In this document: piece after piece, positions 17,801 through 23,405 of the stretch
Layout: every line of letters starts with the position of its first letter
Position numbering within the stretch: position 1 is the stretch's first letter
Assembly: GCA_947306425.1 (NCBI GenBank)
Contig: CAMZGO010000010.1
Span: 1-46,597 of the forward strand
Direction of reading: 5' to 3'
DNA: 46,597 nucleotides
Source: an uncultured Elusimicrobia bacterium
GTDB taxonomy: Bacteria > Elusimicrobiota > Elusimicrobia > Elusimicrobiales > Elusimicrobiaceae
Made by a program: the position numbers and the translations under genes
The notes under the pieces: model-generated
What the model saw: only the letters and a program-made list of their open reading frames with translations
What the model was told of the DNA's origin: nothing
Databases searched by the model: none

Positions 17801-18081
17801 TGTTGGGCCGGGTCAAGCTGCTTACCGACAGCTGGCGGAATCCTGTATTTAATGGAATTGAATTTATAGTCCTTCAAAAAAGCACCGATTTTAGAATAAG
17901 TTTTGCCTTCTGCATTATGGTCAGGGGAATAATAAAGTTTTGGGTCCCATACGCTTGGGGGAACTTCGGTTATTGAGTTTTTACCTGTTATGATATTTTG
18001 CCAAAATTCTTCCTTATTATTTGCATCGGGTAATAAAGCACCGATACCGATAATTGCTATGGGTTCACGATTTTTAGACAT
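11815..18081 (-). CDS. PfaA-like type I polyketide/polyunsaturated fatty-acid synthase, KS-AT-ACP-KR-DH
   Basis: The 2088-aa protein, by residue: KS about 1-460 with Cys214 (VDAACASS) and HGTATKVGD/IGHTKANAG histidines; AT about 605-920 with Ser705 (GHSLGEY); one ACP about 1045-1115; a Lys/Glu/Gln-rich linker to about 1190; KR about 1200-1680 with TGADTGLG near 1432; an acidic linker; a hotdog DH-like domain about 1800-2088. The order matches PfaA of PUFA synthases. KS and AT look active. The ACP has Thr1077 (LGIDTVKQ) where LGxDS carries the phosphopantetheine serine, KR has Arg1611 where the catalytic Tyr is expected (GQSVRASAEG), and DH has Tyr1838 in place of His (FLQDYSIEK). PfaB, C and D partners are absent here. 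AAGGAGTC precedes the ATG; first gene of a five-gene operon. Product unknown. Confidence 0.9.
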   Translation of the reverse strand: MSKNREPIAIIGIGALLPDANNKEEFWQNIITGKNSITEVPPSVWDPKLYYSPDHNAEGKTYSKIGAFLKDYKFNSIKYRIPPAVGKQLDPAQQYALDVAAQALEDSGYNKKDFDRSRIAVIAANSAGGPNNEYSDMRIYEPLIWEALKKSTAYQSLTAEQGEELIATTRDNLNNFLPVTTEDTMVGQLPNVIAGRIANVFNLRGTSFSVDAACASSLLALACALDGLWLGKFDMALCVSSDPMMAPSHYVKFSKIGALSADGSRPFDDKANGFVMGEGAGALLLKPLSKAQKDGDKIYAVIRSIGLSSDGKGKGITAPNPEGQKLAIKNAFEGLDYGPQDISLMEAHGTATKVGDAAEMAALNEFFKDVKTEIALGSVKSQIGHTKANAGMASLIKVALALHNKVLPPSINFTEPNKNIDWQNSPFKVNTRARVWESTNLRRANVSAFGFGGTNAHVALEEYDPKHVYNINVEEKEEKQNLPQTKQVEDKMNYQLLVEQEKLLGDMLVFSAPTREELFDLLNKVAREVTDDKFYLIKNAYKNHTAPRAQFAVSINAEDTEKLKSKIAYFLKIAAGANVWEEQSLYLKMKGIYPFHPSTQKPKVCFMFPGQGAQYVDMMKDLASKYKIVRDTFEEADNISMKLAGVSLTEVIWSKPGEGKEKLKEREEGIKRTEITQPAILTANVAMMRLLYQFGIKPDVTMGHSLGEYGAAVAAGILSFEDALKAVTMRGSAMAGLDNKDNGKMAAVAARADKVEPELKKIAGYVAVANKNCPTQTVIAGESKSVDDAVAMFNSMGMQAVIIPVSHAFHSAIVRPAAEGYRKFLDTLHFNAPVLPITSNVSADFYPSDVQAIKDTMVEQIMSSVEWIKQVELAYERGVRLFIEVGPKRILSAFVTNTLEDKKDIRVLASNHPKRGGITEFNDLMANLAAAGIEVDWSKTDLEKDDTLYNPAFVNAVMPKKAGEVKVPATTQIKAGNITIENINCTLNLTKEQAQVLLKTLQEKLGVDSIVKQEKPKTEPPAEVKQEPKPEPKKEIKPLDESTVTKEVVTLISQKTGYPEDMLELDVDMEAELGIDTVKQAEMLILLQEKYGITSNNGLVLKDYPTIRHCINYIMSNTSKENNAPKQEKETPSAKAEDPFPKQEEEKQEAPKQAIKQSENIQVKEETQPIVPDTGESVEPDINQENTKHRFLPVLADAPLSEEANRNLSPKRTVLIFSDNAALTKAYNDAFKMEGLKTHIFTKLKTRGKNVSMISWESLQETQTALETFAKENQAPIQGIVYLLPCSFKKYDKKQNPTMEQEEYLRPLMLAIKMFEHDLSDRSNSDTFLTTVFENDGTLPFISKENPANGIVLGAALCFRKELYERIGLNSKIIAFSKGTTPEVMAQKTLFEILKGDDRCLISYENENRQTVLYLPYKFAEGGNLSLEGKTLAFTGADTGLGADLALKIAETFKTRIILIGEKEIFENSPYLATLNTEELKAEKAKLSQKLKEQAPNIAEDDLMKYFADIDSSVSIYKNVQKIEALGSQPEYFCTDLGNSVKLRETIFKIRNKYGRVDGFFHLLDLSGKNFDNIVSVISNFLTFNFVKDGGFYLFNTSLISKFGASGQSVRASAEGYLSQLVYTLTMLGYRGVNISSPVFEENLFKKEGGKSLSKDLYLSLVLDEILKGKAQEVILANSSALDQDKQIRFDCEEQFETVQEQTTPITKETKQEEIQEVNEENTPEPQEEKQEEKEISQAEYNEEDTTEITEVITDKEEKIDGQEIPLLQEETFFENKGEAPLMPEVQNTEQPEGKQEIPSDETDNLNNFFAGELKEKTENYVLTEKTFTANQPFLQDYSIEKVPFLAGVFGLEGFAEISNILTGQIPSGFEKVHFYLPVKLIRQNPITVRLKAEKEGSNMRLEIESDFINSKGIKMGNTRCHFTAENLKNFETSWDNIKNNIVIPNTFAVSREDTYKGYFQGPSLQVLAGILKIEQDSVLALYQTPNAPLFEGQSYPMLTAPLLTEAMFQACGYRDYAVEGYATLPEYISKIRFYHQGQTTPQKLYVYAKYNDKTIEGKSSFDAFIFDEKFDLWAEVKDFQTIGGLGR

Positions 18082-18149
18082 AGTGACTCCTTAAATATAT
18101 ACATATATCATAGCATACTCTTAGCCCCTTTGGCAAATCAAGGAAACCT

Positions 18150-18206
18150 AGTTTTACGTGTTTTCGTTCCGCGTTACATACACAAACGCGCAAAACGTGC
18201 TTGCAT
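18150..18206. repeat. REP-like palindromic repeat, copy 1
   Basis: ACGTGTTTT...CGCGTT pairs with AAACGCG...AAAACGTG in an imperfect stem-loop of about 50 bases. A diverged copy at 38480-38540 shares the spaced motif TTTTAC-CGTTCCGC-CACAAA-GCA-AAC. No coding frame is plausible. Confidence 0.6.
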
Positions 18207-18220
18207 ATTTAAGCCCTTTT

Positions 18221-18300
18221 TTATTTTTCTTTTCCTAAAGTATCGCAAGTTCGCTCCGCTCACTTTACTTCTTGATACTAGTCGTCAAAGAAAAATATAA
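18221..18300. repeat. Long palindromic repeat with conserved core, copy 1
   Basis: Outer arms TTATTTTTCTTT (18221-18232) and AAAGAAAAATATAA (18287-18300) pair. Inside lies a core CCTAAAGTATCG...CTTTACTTCTTGATACT that pairs with itself and reappears in reverse orientation at 23516-23567 with different outer arms. The gap of about 340 bases between the megasynthase and ORF6N genes contains only this and the REP-like repeat. Confidence 0.65.
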
Positions 18301-18418
18301 AATCATCTTAAATCTGCTGCGCGGCGCGAAAACACTCACTTACGCTACAGATCTAAAATATAAAATTTTTATGAACTTTTCTCAAAAATACTTGCCGGAT
18401 ATCGCACACGGTTTGACT

Positions 18419-18958
18419 TTATTTTATAAAACCGATTTGTTTTATACTTTCGTCTTTTTCATCAATGTCTAACATATTGTTAATAGTTTCTACAATTTGG
18501 CTTACCCGTTTATCGTTTTCATCCATATACTGTAAAAGGGCTTTTTCCAATATTCCTATACGATGGGTAATATTGTCCGGTTTTTGTCCCAATACATAAC
18601 GGCGTAAAGCAATAAAAGCATTGATAATTGCTATATTAATTTGGATGGCACGTTCACTATTCAGCACACTAGAGAGCATAGCCACACCATGTTCGGTAAA
18701 AGCATACGGGGTTGTTGGAGAGTGTTTGAGTTTAGCGAACCTATCGCAATTTGCGATAAGTTCCTTCTTTTCTTCTTTAGAAAGTTGAAACATAAAATTT
18801 TCAGGGAAACGCTTTTTGTTGCGTTTTACCGCTTCATTTAAACGGAAAGTTTGTATACCATATAAAGCGGCTAAATCGCGGTCTATCATAACTCTAACTC
18901 CGCGTATGGTAAAAATTTTTGATTCTATGGATAGCAATTCTAAATTTTTGTTCGACAT
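18419..18958 (-). CDS. ORF6N-domain protein
   Basis: The product is about 179 aa from the ATG at 18958; the extra upstream frame uses a TTG. The N-terminal 100 residues fit the ORF6N domain: IFTIRGVRVMIDRDLAALYGI, TFRLNEAVKRNKKRFPENFMFQLS, then TPYAFTEHGVAMLSSVL. The C-terminus is helical, probably coiled coil (LEKALLQYMDENDKRVSQIVETI). The domain is known from phage antirepressor-type DNA-binding proteins but also occurs alone in many bacterial chromosomes. No other phage gene is nearby and palindromic repeats lie just downstream, so it may be a remnant of a mobile element. Function unknown. Confidence 0.8.
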   Translation of the reverse strand: MSNKNLELLSIESKIFTIRGVRVMIDRDLAALYGIQTFRLNEAVKRNKKRFPENFMFQLSKEEKKELIANCDRFAKLKHSPTTPYAFTEHGVAMLSSVLNSERAIQINIAIINAFIALRRYVLGQKPDNITHRIGILEKALLQYMDENDKRVSQIVETINNMLDIDEKDESIKQIGFIK

Positions 18959-19008
18959 AAGCACTTTTCTCCACAAAGCTATTACAATTTAGATTATATA
19001 AAATATGC

Positions 19009-19014
19009 TATAAT
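19009..19014 (+). promoter_or_regulatory. -10 box for leader C / pilin C
   Basis: TATAAT, 32 nt before the start of helix P1 of leader C. No good -35 hexamer is visible at 16-18 nt; TTACAA at 18982-18987 is 21 nt away. Confidence 0.5.
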
Positions 19015-19045
19015 AAAACAGTAGTATTTAAAAATTTGATGATTA

Positions 19046-19226
19046 TTTGTTGAAGTGTGGGGAAAGCCCACACTGAGCAAAGGAAGGTTAAAACTTCCCG
19101 CGCGAAATTGAGGTCAACAAGTGGTCGCCCACGTCCTGCCTATTCCTTTTTTTGGGATGGGAAGGCGGCGACTGTTTGTTAAGGGTTACCTCAATTTGCT
19201 TTTAACAGATAGGCCGCCTTTTTTAT
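19046..19226 (+). promoter_or_regulatory. Structured leader C of pilin C: P1-P2-P3 domain plus antiterminator/terminator
   Basis: P1 is TTGTTGA (19047-19053) with TCAACAA (19114-19120). It encloses P2 (GTGTGGG/CCCACAC, 19055-19073) and P3 (GGAAG/CTTCC, 19082-19098). The antiterminator is a 14-bp helix with G-U pairs, AACAAGTGGTCGCC (19116-19129) with GGCGACTGTTTGTT (19167-19180). Terminator: AAGGCGGC (19162-19169) with GCCGCCTT (19213-19220), inner TGTTAA/TTAACA, then TTTTTT. The apical loop holds ACCTCAATTTGCT (19188-19200), complementary to linker 2 AAATTGAGGT (19105-19114) followed by linker 1 AGC (19076-19078, extendable to AGCAAA). GGGTTA precedes the loop target, as in leader A. Confidence 0.82.
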
Positions 19227-19266
19227 TGCTTATCTGAAATAATCTCAAAAAACAGGAGAATAAAAA

Positions 19267-19800
19267 ATGGAAATACAAGAACGAAATCTCAAACAAGGTT
19301 TTACCTTGATTGAATTGCTGGTAGTTGTTTTGATTATCGGTATTTTGGCAAGTATTGCTTTGCCGCAGTATCAAATGGCAGTAACAAAGGCAAAAGTAGC
19401 AAGCATTTTACCTATAATGCGCCGTTGGAAAGATGTATTACAAGAATATAAATTACAACATGGTAGTTATGATGATGAAGAAGGTAATTCACCGGATGCT
19501 GCAACATTAGGTGTTAATTGGCCAAGTGATTGGGAATGTTGGAATGATGAACTAACAGATTGCGGAAATGATTATTGGGATGAGTGTATCGTTAATGAAG
19601 ACCTGACAGGTAATCTTTATTGTGAACATATGACAAGTGATGGTTGGTTTCGTATATTTATGTATCAATCTGATGAACCATATGATGAAGATTTACGTGG
19701 AATGACACTTTGTGGAGCCCAAGGTACAGAAAGCCATAAAATTTGTAAAGCACTCGGCGGTAAATTAGTTGACGGTCGTGATAATTTCTATAAACTTTAG
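19267..19800 (+). CDS. Type IV pilin-like protein, copy C
   Basis: The 177-aa protein has a short leader (MEIQERNLKQ), prepilin site GFTLIELL and helix VVVLIIGILASIALPQYQM. It is unusually acidic and Trp/Cys-rich (DWECWNDELTDCGNDYWDECIV). Residues after the helix (AVTKAKVASILPIMRRWKD) are nearly the same as in pilin E (22828-23364), so C and E are paralogues with diverged surfaces. AGGAGAATAAAA precedes the ATG. It is solitary, preceded by leader C and followed by a strong hairpin. Confidence 0.9.
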   Translation: MEIQERNLKQGFTLIELLVVVLIIGILASIALPQYQMAVTKAKVASILPIMRRWKDVLQEYKLQHGSYDDEEGNSPDAATLGVNWPSDWECWNDELTDCGNDYWDECIVNEDLTGNLYCEHMTSDGWFRIFMYQSDEPYDEDLRGMTLCGAQGTESHKICKALGGKLVDGRDNFYKL

Positions 19801-19824
19801 CAAATAATATTAGTAAAAAATTTG

Positions 19825-19856
19825 ACGCAGCGCGGAAAATTATTTTCGCGCTGCGT
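19825..19856. terminator. Hairpin between convergent pilin C and rmuC
   Basis: ACGCAGCGCG/CGCGCTGCGT, a 10-bp perfect stem with a 12-nt loop, lies between two convergent genes. T-tracts are short on both sides, so it may act on both strands. Confidence 0.65.
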
Positions 19857-19861
19857 TTGAT

Positions 19862-21028
19862 TTATTTTTCTTCTTCAAATTCAATTTCGGGGAGTTGTTT
19901 GGAACTCTTGGCGCCAAGTTCTTCAAGTTTCTTAACTTGGGAAAGTATCCCCCCTTTCCCGTCAAAAGTGCGGCGGGCATCTTCATAATGGTTTAAGGCG
20001 GCATTCAAACTGCCTTTCACTTGCCCCATATTGTTACTGAAACTTGCAACCTTTTCATGCAATATTCTGCCGATTTTCAAAATTTCTTCTGTATGTTTTT
20101 GGGCAAGATAAATATTCCATAATTGTTCTATCGTTTTCAAAATCGGTATCAAAGATGATGCTGTTGCCACCATAACTTTTTTACCGCTTGCAAAAATGCC
20201 GAGGTCCTTTTGATATTCCAAAGCGCACAAATAGGCCATTTCTATCGGCACATACATTATCACAAAATCAGGCGTATGTTTATAAATTTCTTTTAATTCC
20301 TGATACTTTTTCTTTGACAATTCTTCAATTTGATTTTTAAGCGCTTTTATGTGTTCCGCTAAAAATTGTTTGCTTCTTACAGGGTCTTTTTCATTAACAT
20401 AATTATTGTATGCGGTTAAAACCATTTTACAATCAACCACCAAATACCTGTTATCCGGCATATTAATAATAAAATCGGGGCGCAGTTTGCTTTCTTTATC
20501 TGTATTTTGTTTGGTGTAATGCACACCTTCCTTTAGGCCGCAGCTTTCAAGCAGTTGTTCAAGCAGCATTTCGCCGAAATCGCCTTGCTTTTTATTATTT
20601 TTTAAGGCGTTAGCAAGGTTTGATGCCTCTTTTTGCAAATTCTCATTCAAATGTTCCATAGTTACAAGTTTTTCTTGTAAATAAATTAAATTTTTGGAAA
20701 GCGGTTCTATACCTTTATTTTGCAATTCTTCGGTTTTTTGTGTGAGCAAATTTGATGCAATTTCTTTAAATTTGCCTTCCGCAATTTTTTGCAGATTGTC
20801 AAAAATTATTTTTTGTTGTTCCTGTGTTTGTTTTTGCAATTTATTTTCCGCCTCAATTTTTGCTTTTTCTTTTTCGGTTTCGTTTATTTGGGCATATAAT
20901 TCTTGGGCTTTTAATTCAAGGTCTTTATTTTTTTCGCTTAACTCTTTAATTATTTTTGTTTTGCTGATAAATTCATAAATCGCAACGGCGATAATAATTG
21001 CAACTAAAATTATAATATAAATTTCCAT
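19862..21028 (-). CDS. rmuC: RmuC-family DNA recombination protein
   Basis: The 388-aa protein has an N-terminal membrane anchor (MEIYIIILVAIIIAVAIYEF), a long charged coiled coil (about 25-130) and the RmuC nuclease-like domain (about 145-340). Key blocks are GDFGEMLLEQLLESCGL, the acidic/Lys centre RPDFIINMPDNRYLVVDCK, and FVIMYVPIEMAYLCAL. RmuC proteins limit inverted-repeat rearrangements and share the PD-(D/E)XK-like fold. In a region full of palindromes such a function may matter, but that is only a thought. AGGAG precedes the ATG. Monocistronic. Confidence 0.92.
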   Translation of the reverse strand: MEIYIIILVAIIIAVAIYEFISKTKIIKELSEKNKDLELKAQELYAQINETEKEKAKIEAENKLQKQTQEQQKIIFDNLQKIAEGKFKEIASNLLTQKTEELQNKGIEPLSKNLIYLQEKLVTMEHLNENLQKEASNLANALKNNKKQGDFGEMLLEQLLESCGLKEGVHYTKQNTDKESKLRPDFIINMPDNRYLVVDCKMVLTAYNNYVNEKDPVRSKQFLAEHIKALKNQIEELSKKKYQELKEIYKHTPDFVIMYVPIEMAYLCALEYQKDLGIFASGKKVMVATASSLIPILKTIEQLWNIYLAQKHTEEILKIGRILHEKVASFSNNMGQVKGSLNAALNHYEDARRTFDGKGGILSQVKKLEELGAKSSKQLPEIEFEEEK

Positions 21029-21085
21029 AAAAACTCCTAAAAAAGTATTTCTACCATTTTAGCAAATTTGGCAAATGTTTATTCG

Positions 21086-21123
21086 TAAAAAAATCCCGAC
21101 GGCTATTAATAGTCATCGGGAAT
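21086..21123 (-). terminator. Intrinsic terminator of the lipoprotein gene
   Basis: TCCCGA/TCGGGA plus an inner GGCTAT/ATAGTC stem, followed on the minus strand by seven T. Confidence 0.85.
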
Positions 21124-21141
21124 TTTTATATCTACTTCCTA

Positions 21142-21678
21142 TTATAACAAGTTACTGAGAATAGTACCTTTCGTTTCTGCGGTTTCTTCTGCTTGAATAG
21201 AAATACCTTGTTTTTGACGTTCAATTACGATGTTCCTTTCCATAGGGGCAATTCTCTTAATTGTACCTTTATAACCGGTTACCGTAACTCTGTCTGCTCT
21301 ATGTACACAAGCACCGAAGATGCAGACATGTGCCTCTTGGATGGTCGTATATTGCGGGGCGATAATAATATCTGCTTTGCTTCTGTTCAAAGCATCATAC
21401 ACCGCACCTCTTGTGCATTTTGATGAAGCTAAGTTACCTGCAGGAACTTGCAAATTTGCACCGTATGTCAACTTATTCGGTTGGCTTGTGGTGAAACCAA
21501 ACCATTTTTCACAAACGGCTGTACCACTAATTTTTTGTCCGACTTCAATATCAGCTTGCATCGGGGTAGGCTCAATTAAAACGTTTTGAATAAGCATACT
21601 GTTTCTACCGTTATGTTGTTCAACTGAAGAGCACCCGACCAAACCTAACACTGCTACTACCAATAGTAATTTTTTCAT
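21142..21678 (-). CDS. Lipoprotein of unknown function
   Basis: The 178-aa product has a type II signal peptide with lipobox LVGCSS (Cys16 after KKLLLVVAVLGL). The mature part has four cysteines outside the lipobox (AVCEKWFGF, SSKCTRG, HVCIFGACVH) and a ...AVYDALNRSKADIIIAPQYTT segment. That segment resembles small lipoproteins of the type 'TRL-like/YbjP' in general layout only, and I do not recognise the family. It would be anchored in the inner or outer membrane. It has its own TTGACA-18-TAAAAT promoter, GGAGAGAG RBS and terminator, so it is a monocistronic and probably well expressed gene. Confidence 0.85.
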   Translation of the reverse strand: MKKLLLVVAVLGLVGCSSVEQHNGRNSMLIQNVLIEPTPMQADIEVGQKISGTAVCEKWFGFTTSQPNKLTYGANLQVPAGNLASSKCTRGAVYDALNRSKADIIIAPQYTTIQEAHVCIFGACVHRADRVTVTGYKGTIKRIAPMERNIVIERQKQGISIQAEETAETKGTILSNLL

Positions 21679-21712
21679 TACTCTCTCCTTTTAATAAATT
21701 TCCTACACTAAG

Positions 21713-21742
21713 ATTTTAGAAAAATACTATAAAAGATGTCAA
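21713..21742 (-). promoter_or_regulatory. Promoter of the lipoprotein gene
   Basis: TTGACA (21742-21737), 18-nt spacer, TAAAAT (21718-21713), upstream of the RBS and ATG at 21678. Confidence 0.75.
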
Positions 21743-21780
21743 GTCTTTCCAGATAATTTGATATATTTTTAACAAAAAAT

Positions 21781-21809
21781 TTGGCAAGTACTTAAATAAT
21801 TGGTAAAAT
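21781..21809 (+). promoter_or_regulatory. Promoter of tRNA-Ser
   Basis: TTGGCA (21781-21786), 17-nt spacer, TAAAAT (21804-21809), 33 nt before the tRNA 5' end. Confidence 0.75.
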
Positions 21810-21842
21810 ATATAAGTACAATTTGAGTTTTAGTTTAAGTTT

Positions 21843-21929
21843 GGAGAGGTGGCCGAGTGGTTTAAGGCACATGTCTTGAAAACATGCAACGGGGAAACCC
21901 GTTCGAGGGTTCGAATCCCTCCCTCTCCG
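21843..21929 (+). tRNA. tRNA-Ser (anticodon TGA)
   Basis: Acceptor GGAGAGG pairs with CCTCTCC and G is the discriminator. Anticodon arm CATGT-CTTGAAA-ACATG gives anticodon TGA. A variable arm of class II size (CAACGGGGAAACCCGTT) and the T-arm GAGGG-TTCGAAT-CCCTC follow. The 87-nt length fits serine tRNA. The 3' CCA is not encoded. Confidence 0.95.
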
Positions 21930-22140
21930 AAAGAATTTACCCTCCTTTTATGGAGGGTTAATTTTTTGGGATGGAGCGATGCCAACTGCTTGGCATTGCG
22001 TAGGGATTCGAAGCCAGGAGCCATATCCGAGTTTGAGCGAGAGCCTTTTAGGCGAACGCGAAAGGCGAGGATGGCGAGGGCCGGGGTGGAGGAAAATTCC
22101 GTCAGGAATTTTACCGTAACCCGAATCCCTCCCTCTCCGA
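21912..22140. repeat. Duplicated 3' end of tRNA-Ser flanking a 191-bp GC-rich segment (att-like)
   Basis: The 19-bp tRNA 3' segment CGAATCCCTCCCTCTCCGA at 21912-21930 is exactly repeated at 22122-22140. Between the copies lies sequence richer in G than its surroundings, with an inverted T-arm fragment (GGGATTCGAA near 22002-22012) and a hairpin AAAATTCC/GGAATTTT near 22093-22112. Direct repeats of a tRNA 3' end are the usual footprint of tRNA-targeting integrases. No integrase is present, so this would be a remnant or a very small passenger. Confidence 0.65.
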
Positions 22141-22164
22141 TTTTTTATTTGCTAAAATATACCT

Positions 22165-22812
22165 ATGATTAAAGCGCTTGTTTGGGACCTTGACGGTACA
22201 CTTTTAAATACTATTGATGATTTGGCAGACAGTGTAAATTTCGCATTATTAAAATATGGACTGCCAAGCAAGAGTGTATCTGAAGTTAAAAAAGCAGTCG
22301 GAAACGGTGTAAATAAACTTATTGAAAGATGCCTTGAAACCGGAAAAGATAATCTGCATTTTACACAAGTTTTGGAAAATTTTAAAGAACACTATTCACG
22401 AAATTCAGCCGTAAAAACTGCACCGTACCTAGAAATTTGCGAAATACTAAAAGAACTAAAAACACGCGGTTATAAATTAGCGGTGGTATCAAATAAATTT
22501 GAAAATGCCGTAGTGGATTTATGCAAAAAATATTTCTCAAACACTTTTGATGTAATAATTGGCGAAACACCGCAAATAAAAAGAAAGCCCGCCCCAGATA
22601 TGCTTTTTGAAGCGATAAAACTTTTAAAAGTTAAACGCGAAGAAATTTATTTCATCGGCGACAGCGAAGTCGATTTGCAAACCGCGAAAAATGCAGATGT
22701 TAAATGTTTAAGTGCTTTATGGGGCTTTCGCAGCAAAGAAATTTTACTTGCAAACGGCGGGAAATATTTATTAAACACACCCAAAGAAATTTTTGATTTT
22801 TTGAGGAATTGA
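22165..22812 (+). CDS. HAD-superfamily phosphatase, phosphoglycolate phosphatase-like
   Basis: The 215-aa protein is a HAD subfamily I enzyme. Motif I is VWDLDGTLLNT (nucleophile Asp and acid/base Asp), with a helical cap at about 15-80. Motif II Ser is in LAVVSNKFE, motif III Lys in PQIKRKPAPDML, and motif IV is FIGDSEVDLQTAKNA. Length and the KPAPD block match Gph/PGP-type phosphatases; the true substrate cannot be decided. TAAAAT at 22153-22158 lies 6 nt before the ATG and there is no RBS, so the mRNA is predicted to be leaderless. Confidence 0.9.
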   Translation: MIKALVWDLDGTLLNTIDDLADSVNFALLKYGLPSKSVSEVKKAVGNGVNKLIERCLETGKDNLHFTQVLENFKEHYSRNSAVKTAPYLEICEILKELKTRGYKLAVVSNKFENAVVDLCKKYFSNTFDVIIGETPQIKRKPAPDMLFEAIKLLKVKREEIYFIGDSEVDLQTAKNADVKCLSALWGFRSKEILLANGGKYLLNTPKEIFDFLRN

Positions 22813-22827
22813 TATTATATAGTTGCA

Positions 22828-23364
22828 CTATAGCTCGTATACTAAACACCAATAAGAACTGCAAGTAGATTCCATCTTTTTACCTCCAAGTTTTTTGCAA
22901 TATTCTTCGCCCGCACGACGTGAAGCCTCACAAGTTGTTTTGTTGCGTAATTTTTCTACAGAGAAATCTGGTTGATACATAAATATGTCAAAAAATTCAC
23001 TATCACTTAAGGCATGATGGCAACGGACACTTCCTGAAGGTTTATCGGTTGTATCGTGAAAATTTACAGAACAACGCCAGTAATTATTAGAACATAAGGT
23101 ATAATTTCCGCAAGGCTTTTCTGTATCTGATTTTTTCCAATCGCTAGGCCATCTAGCATCAATTTCGGTGGCATTATAATCTCCGTTTACCAATTTATAT
23201 TCAGTATAAGCATCTTTAAATCTTCTCATAAGAGGTAATATACTTGCTACTTTTGCTTTTGTTACCGCCATTTGATATTGCGGCAAAGCAATGCCTGCCA
23301 AAATACCGATAATTAAAACAACCACCAACATTTCAATTAAGGTAAAACCTAATTTGTTTTTCAT
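22828..23364 (-). CDS. Type IV pilin-like protein, copy E
   Basis: The product is about 178 aa from the ATG at 23364 (AAAGGAGATTAT before it; the longer frame starts at a non-ATG codon). Prepilin site LGFTLIEML, helix VVVLIIGILAGIALPQYQM, then AVTKAKVASILPLMRRFKD shared with pilin C. The globular part has many Cys (PCGNYTLCSNNYWRCSV, RCHHALSD, TTCEAS, EYCKKLGGK, TCSSYWC). Unlike the four other pilins it has no structured leader. Its promoter spacer carries a 15-T run instead. Confidence 0.9.
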   Translation of the reverse strand: MKNKLGFTLIEMLVVVLIIGILAGIALPQYQMAVTKAKVASILPLMRRFKDAYTEYKLVNGDYNATEIDARWPSDWKKSDTEKPCGNYTLCSNNYWRCSVNFHDTTDKPSGSVRCHHALSDSEFFDIFMYQPDFSVEKLRNKTTCEASRRAGEEYCKKLGGKKMESTCSSYWCLVYEL

Positions 23365-23405
23365 ATAATCTCCTTTATACAATGTTTTTGTTTATTACAT
23401 ATTAA

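Noticed and set aside
18272-18472. A 66-aa plus-strand ORF between the megasynthase and ORF6N genes
   Set aside because: It runs through a palindromic repeat and overlaps the end of the ORF6N gene antisense, with no RBS or recognisable protein features.
19056-19226. Leader C as a c-di-GMP-I (GEMM) riboswitch, given its pilin target
   Set aside because: The conserved GEMM core (GCAAACC with GACGCAAAG and a tetraloop receptor) is absent, and the junction geometry differs.
21849-22172. ORF of 107 aa over tRNA-Ser and its duplicated end
   Set aside because: It translates the tRNA itself and the GC-rich insert; there is no RBS and the tRNA is unambiguous.
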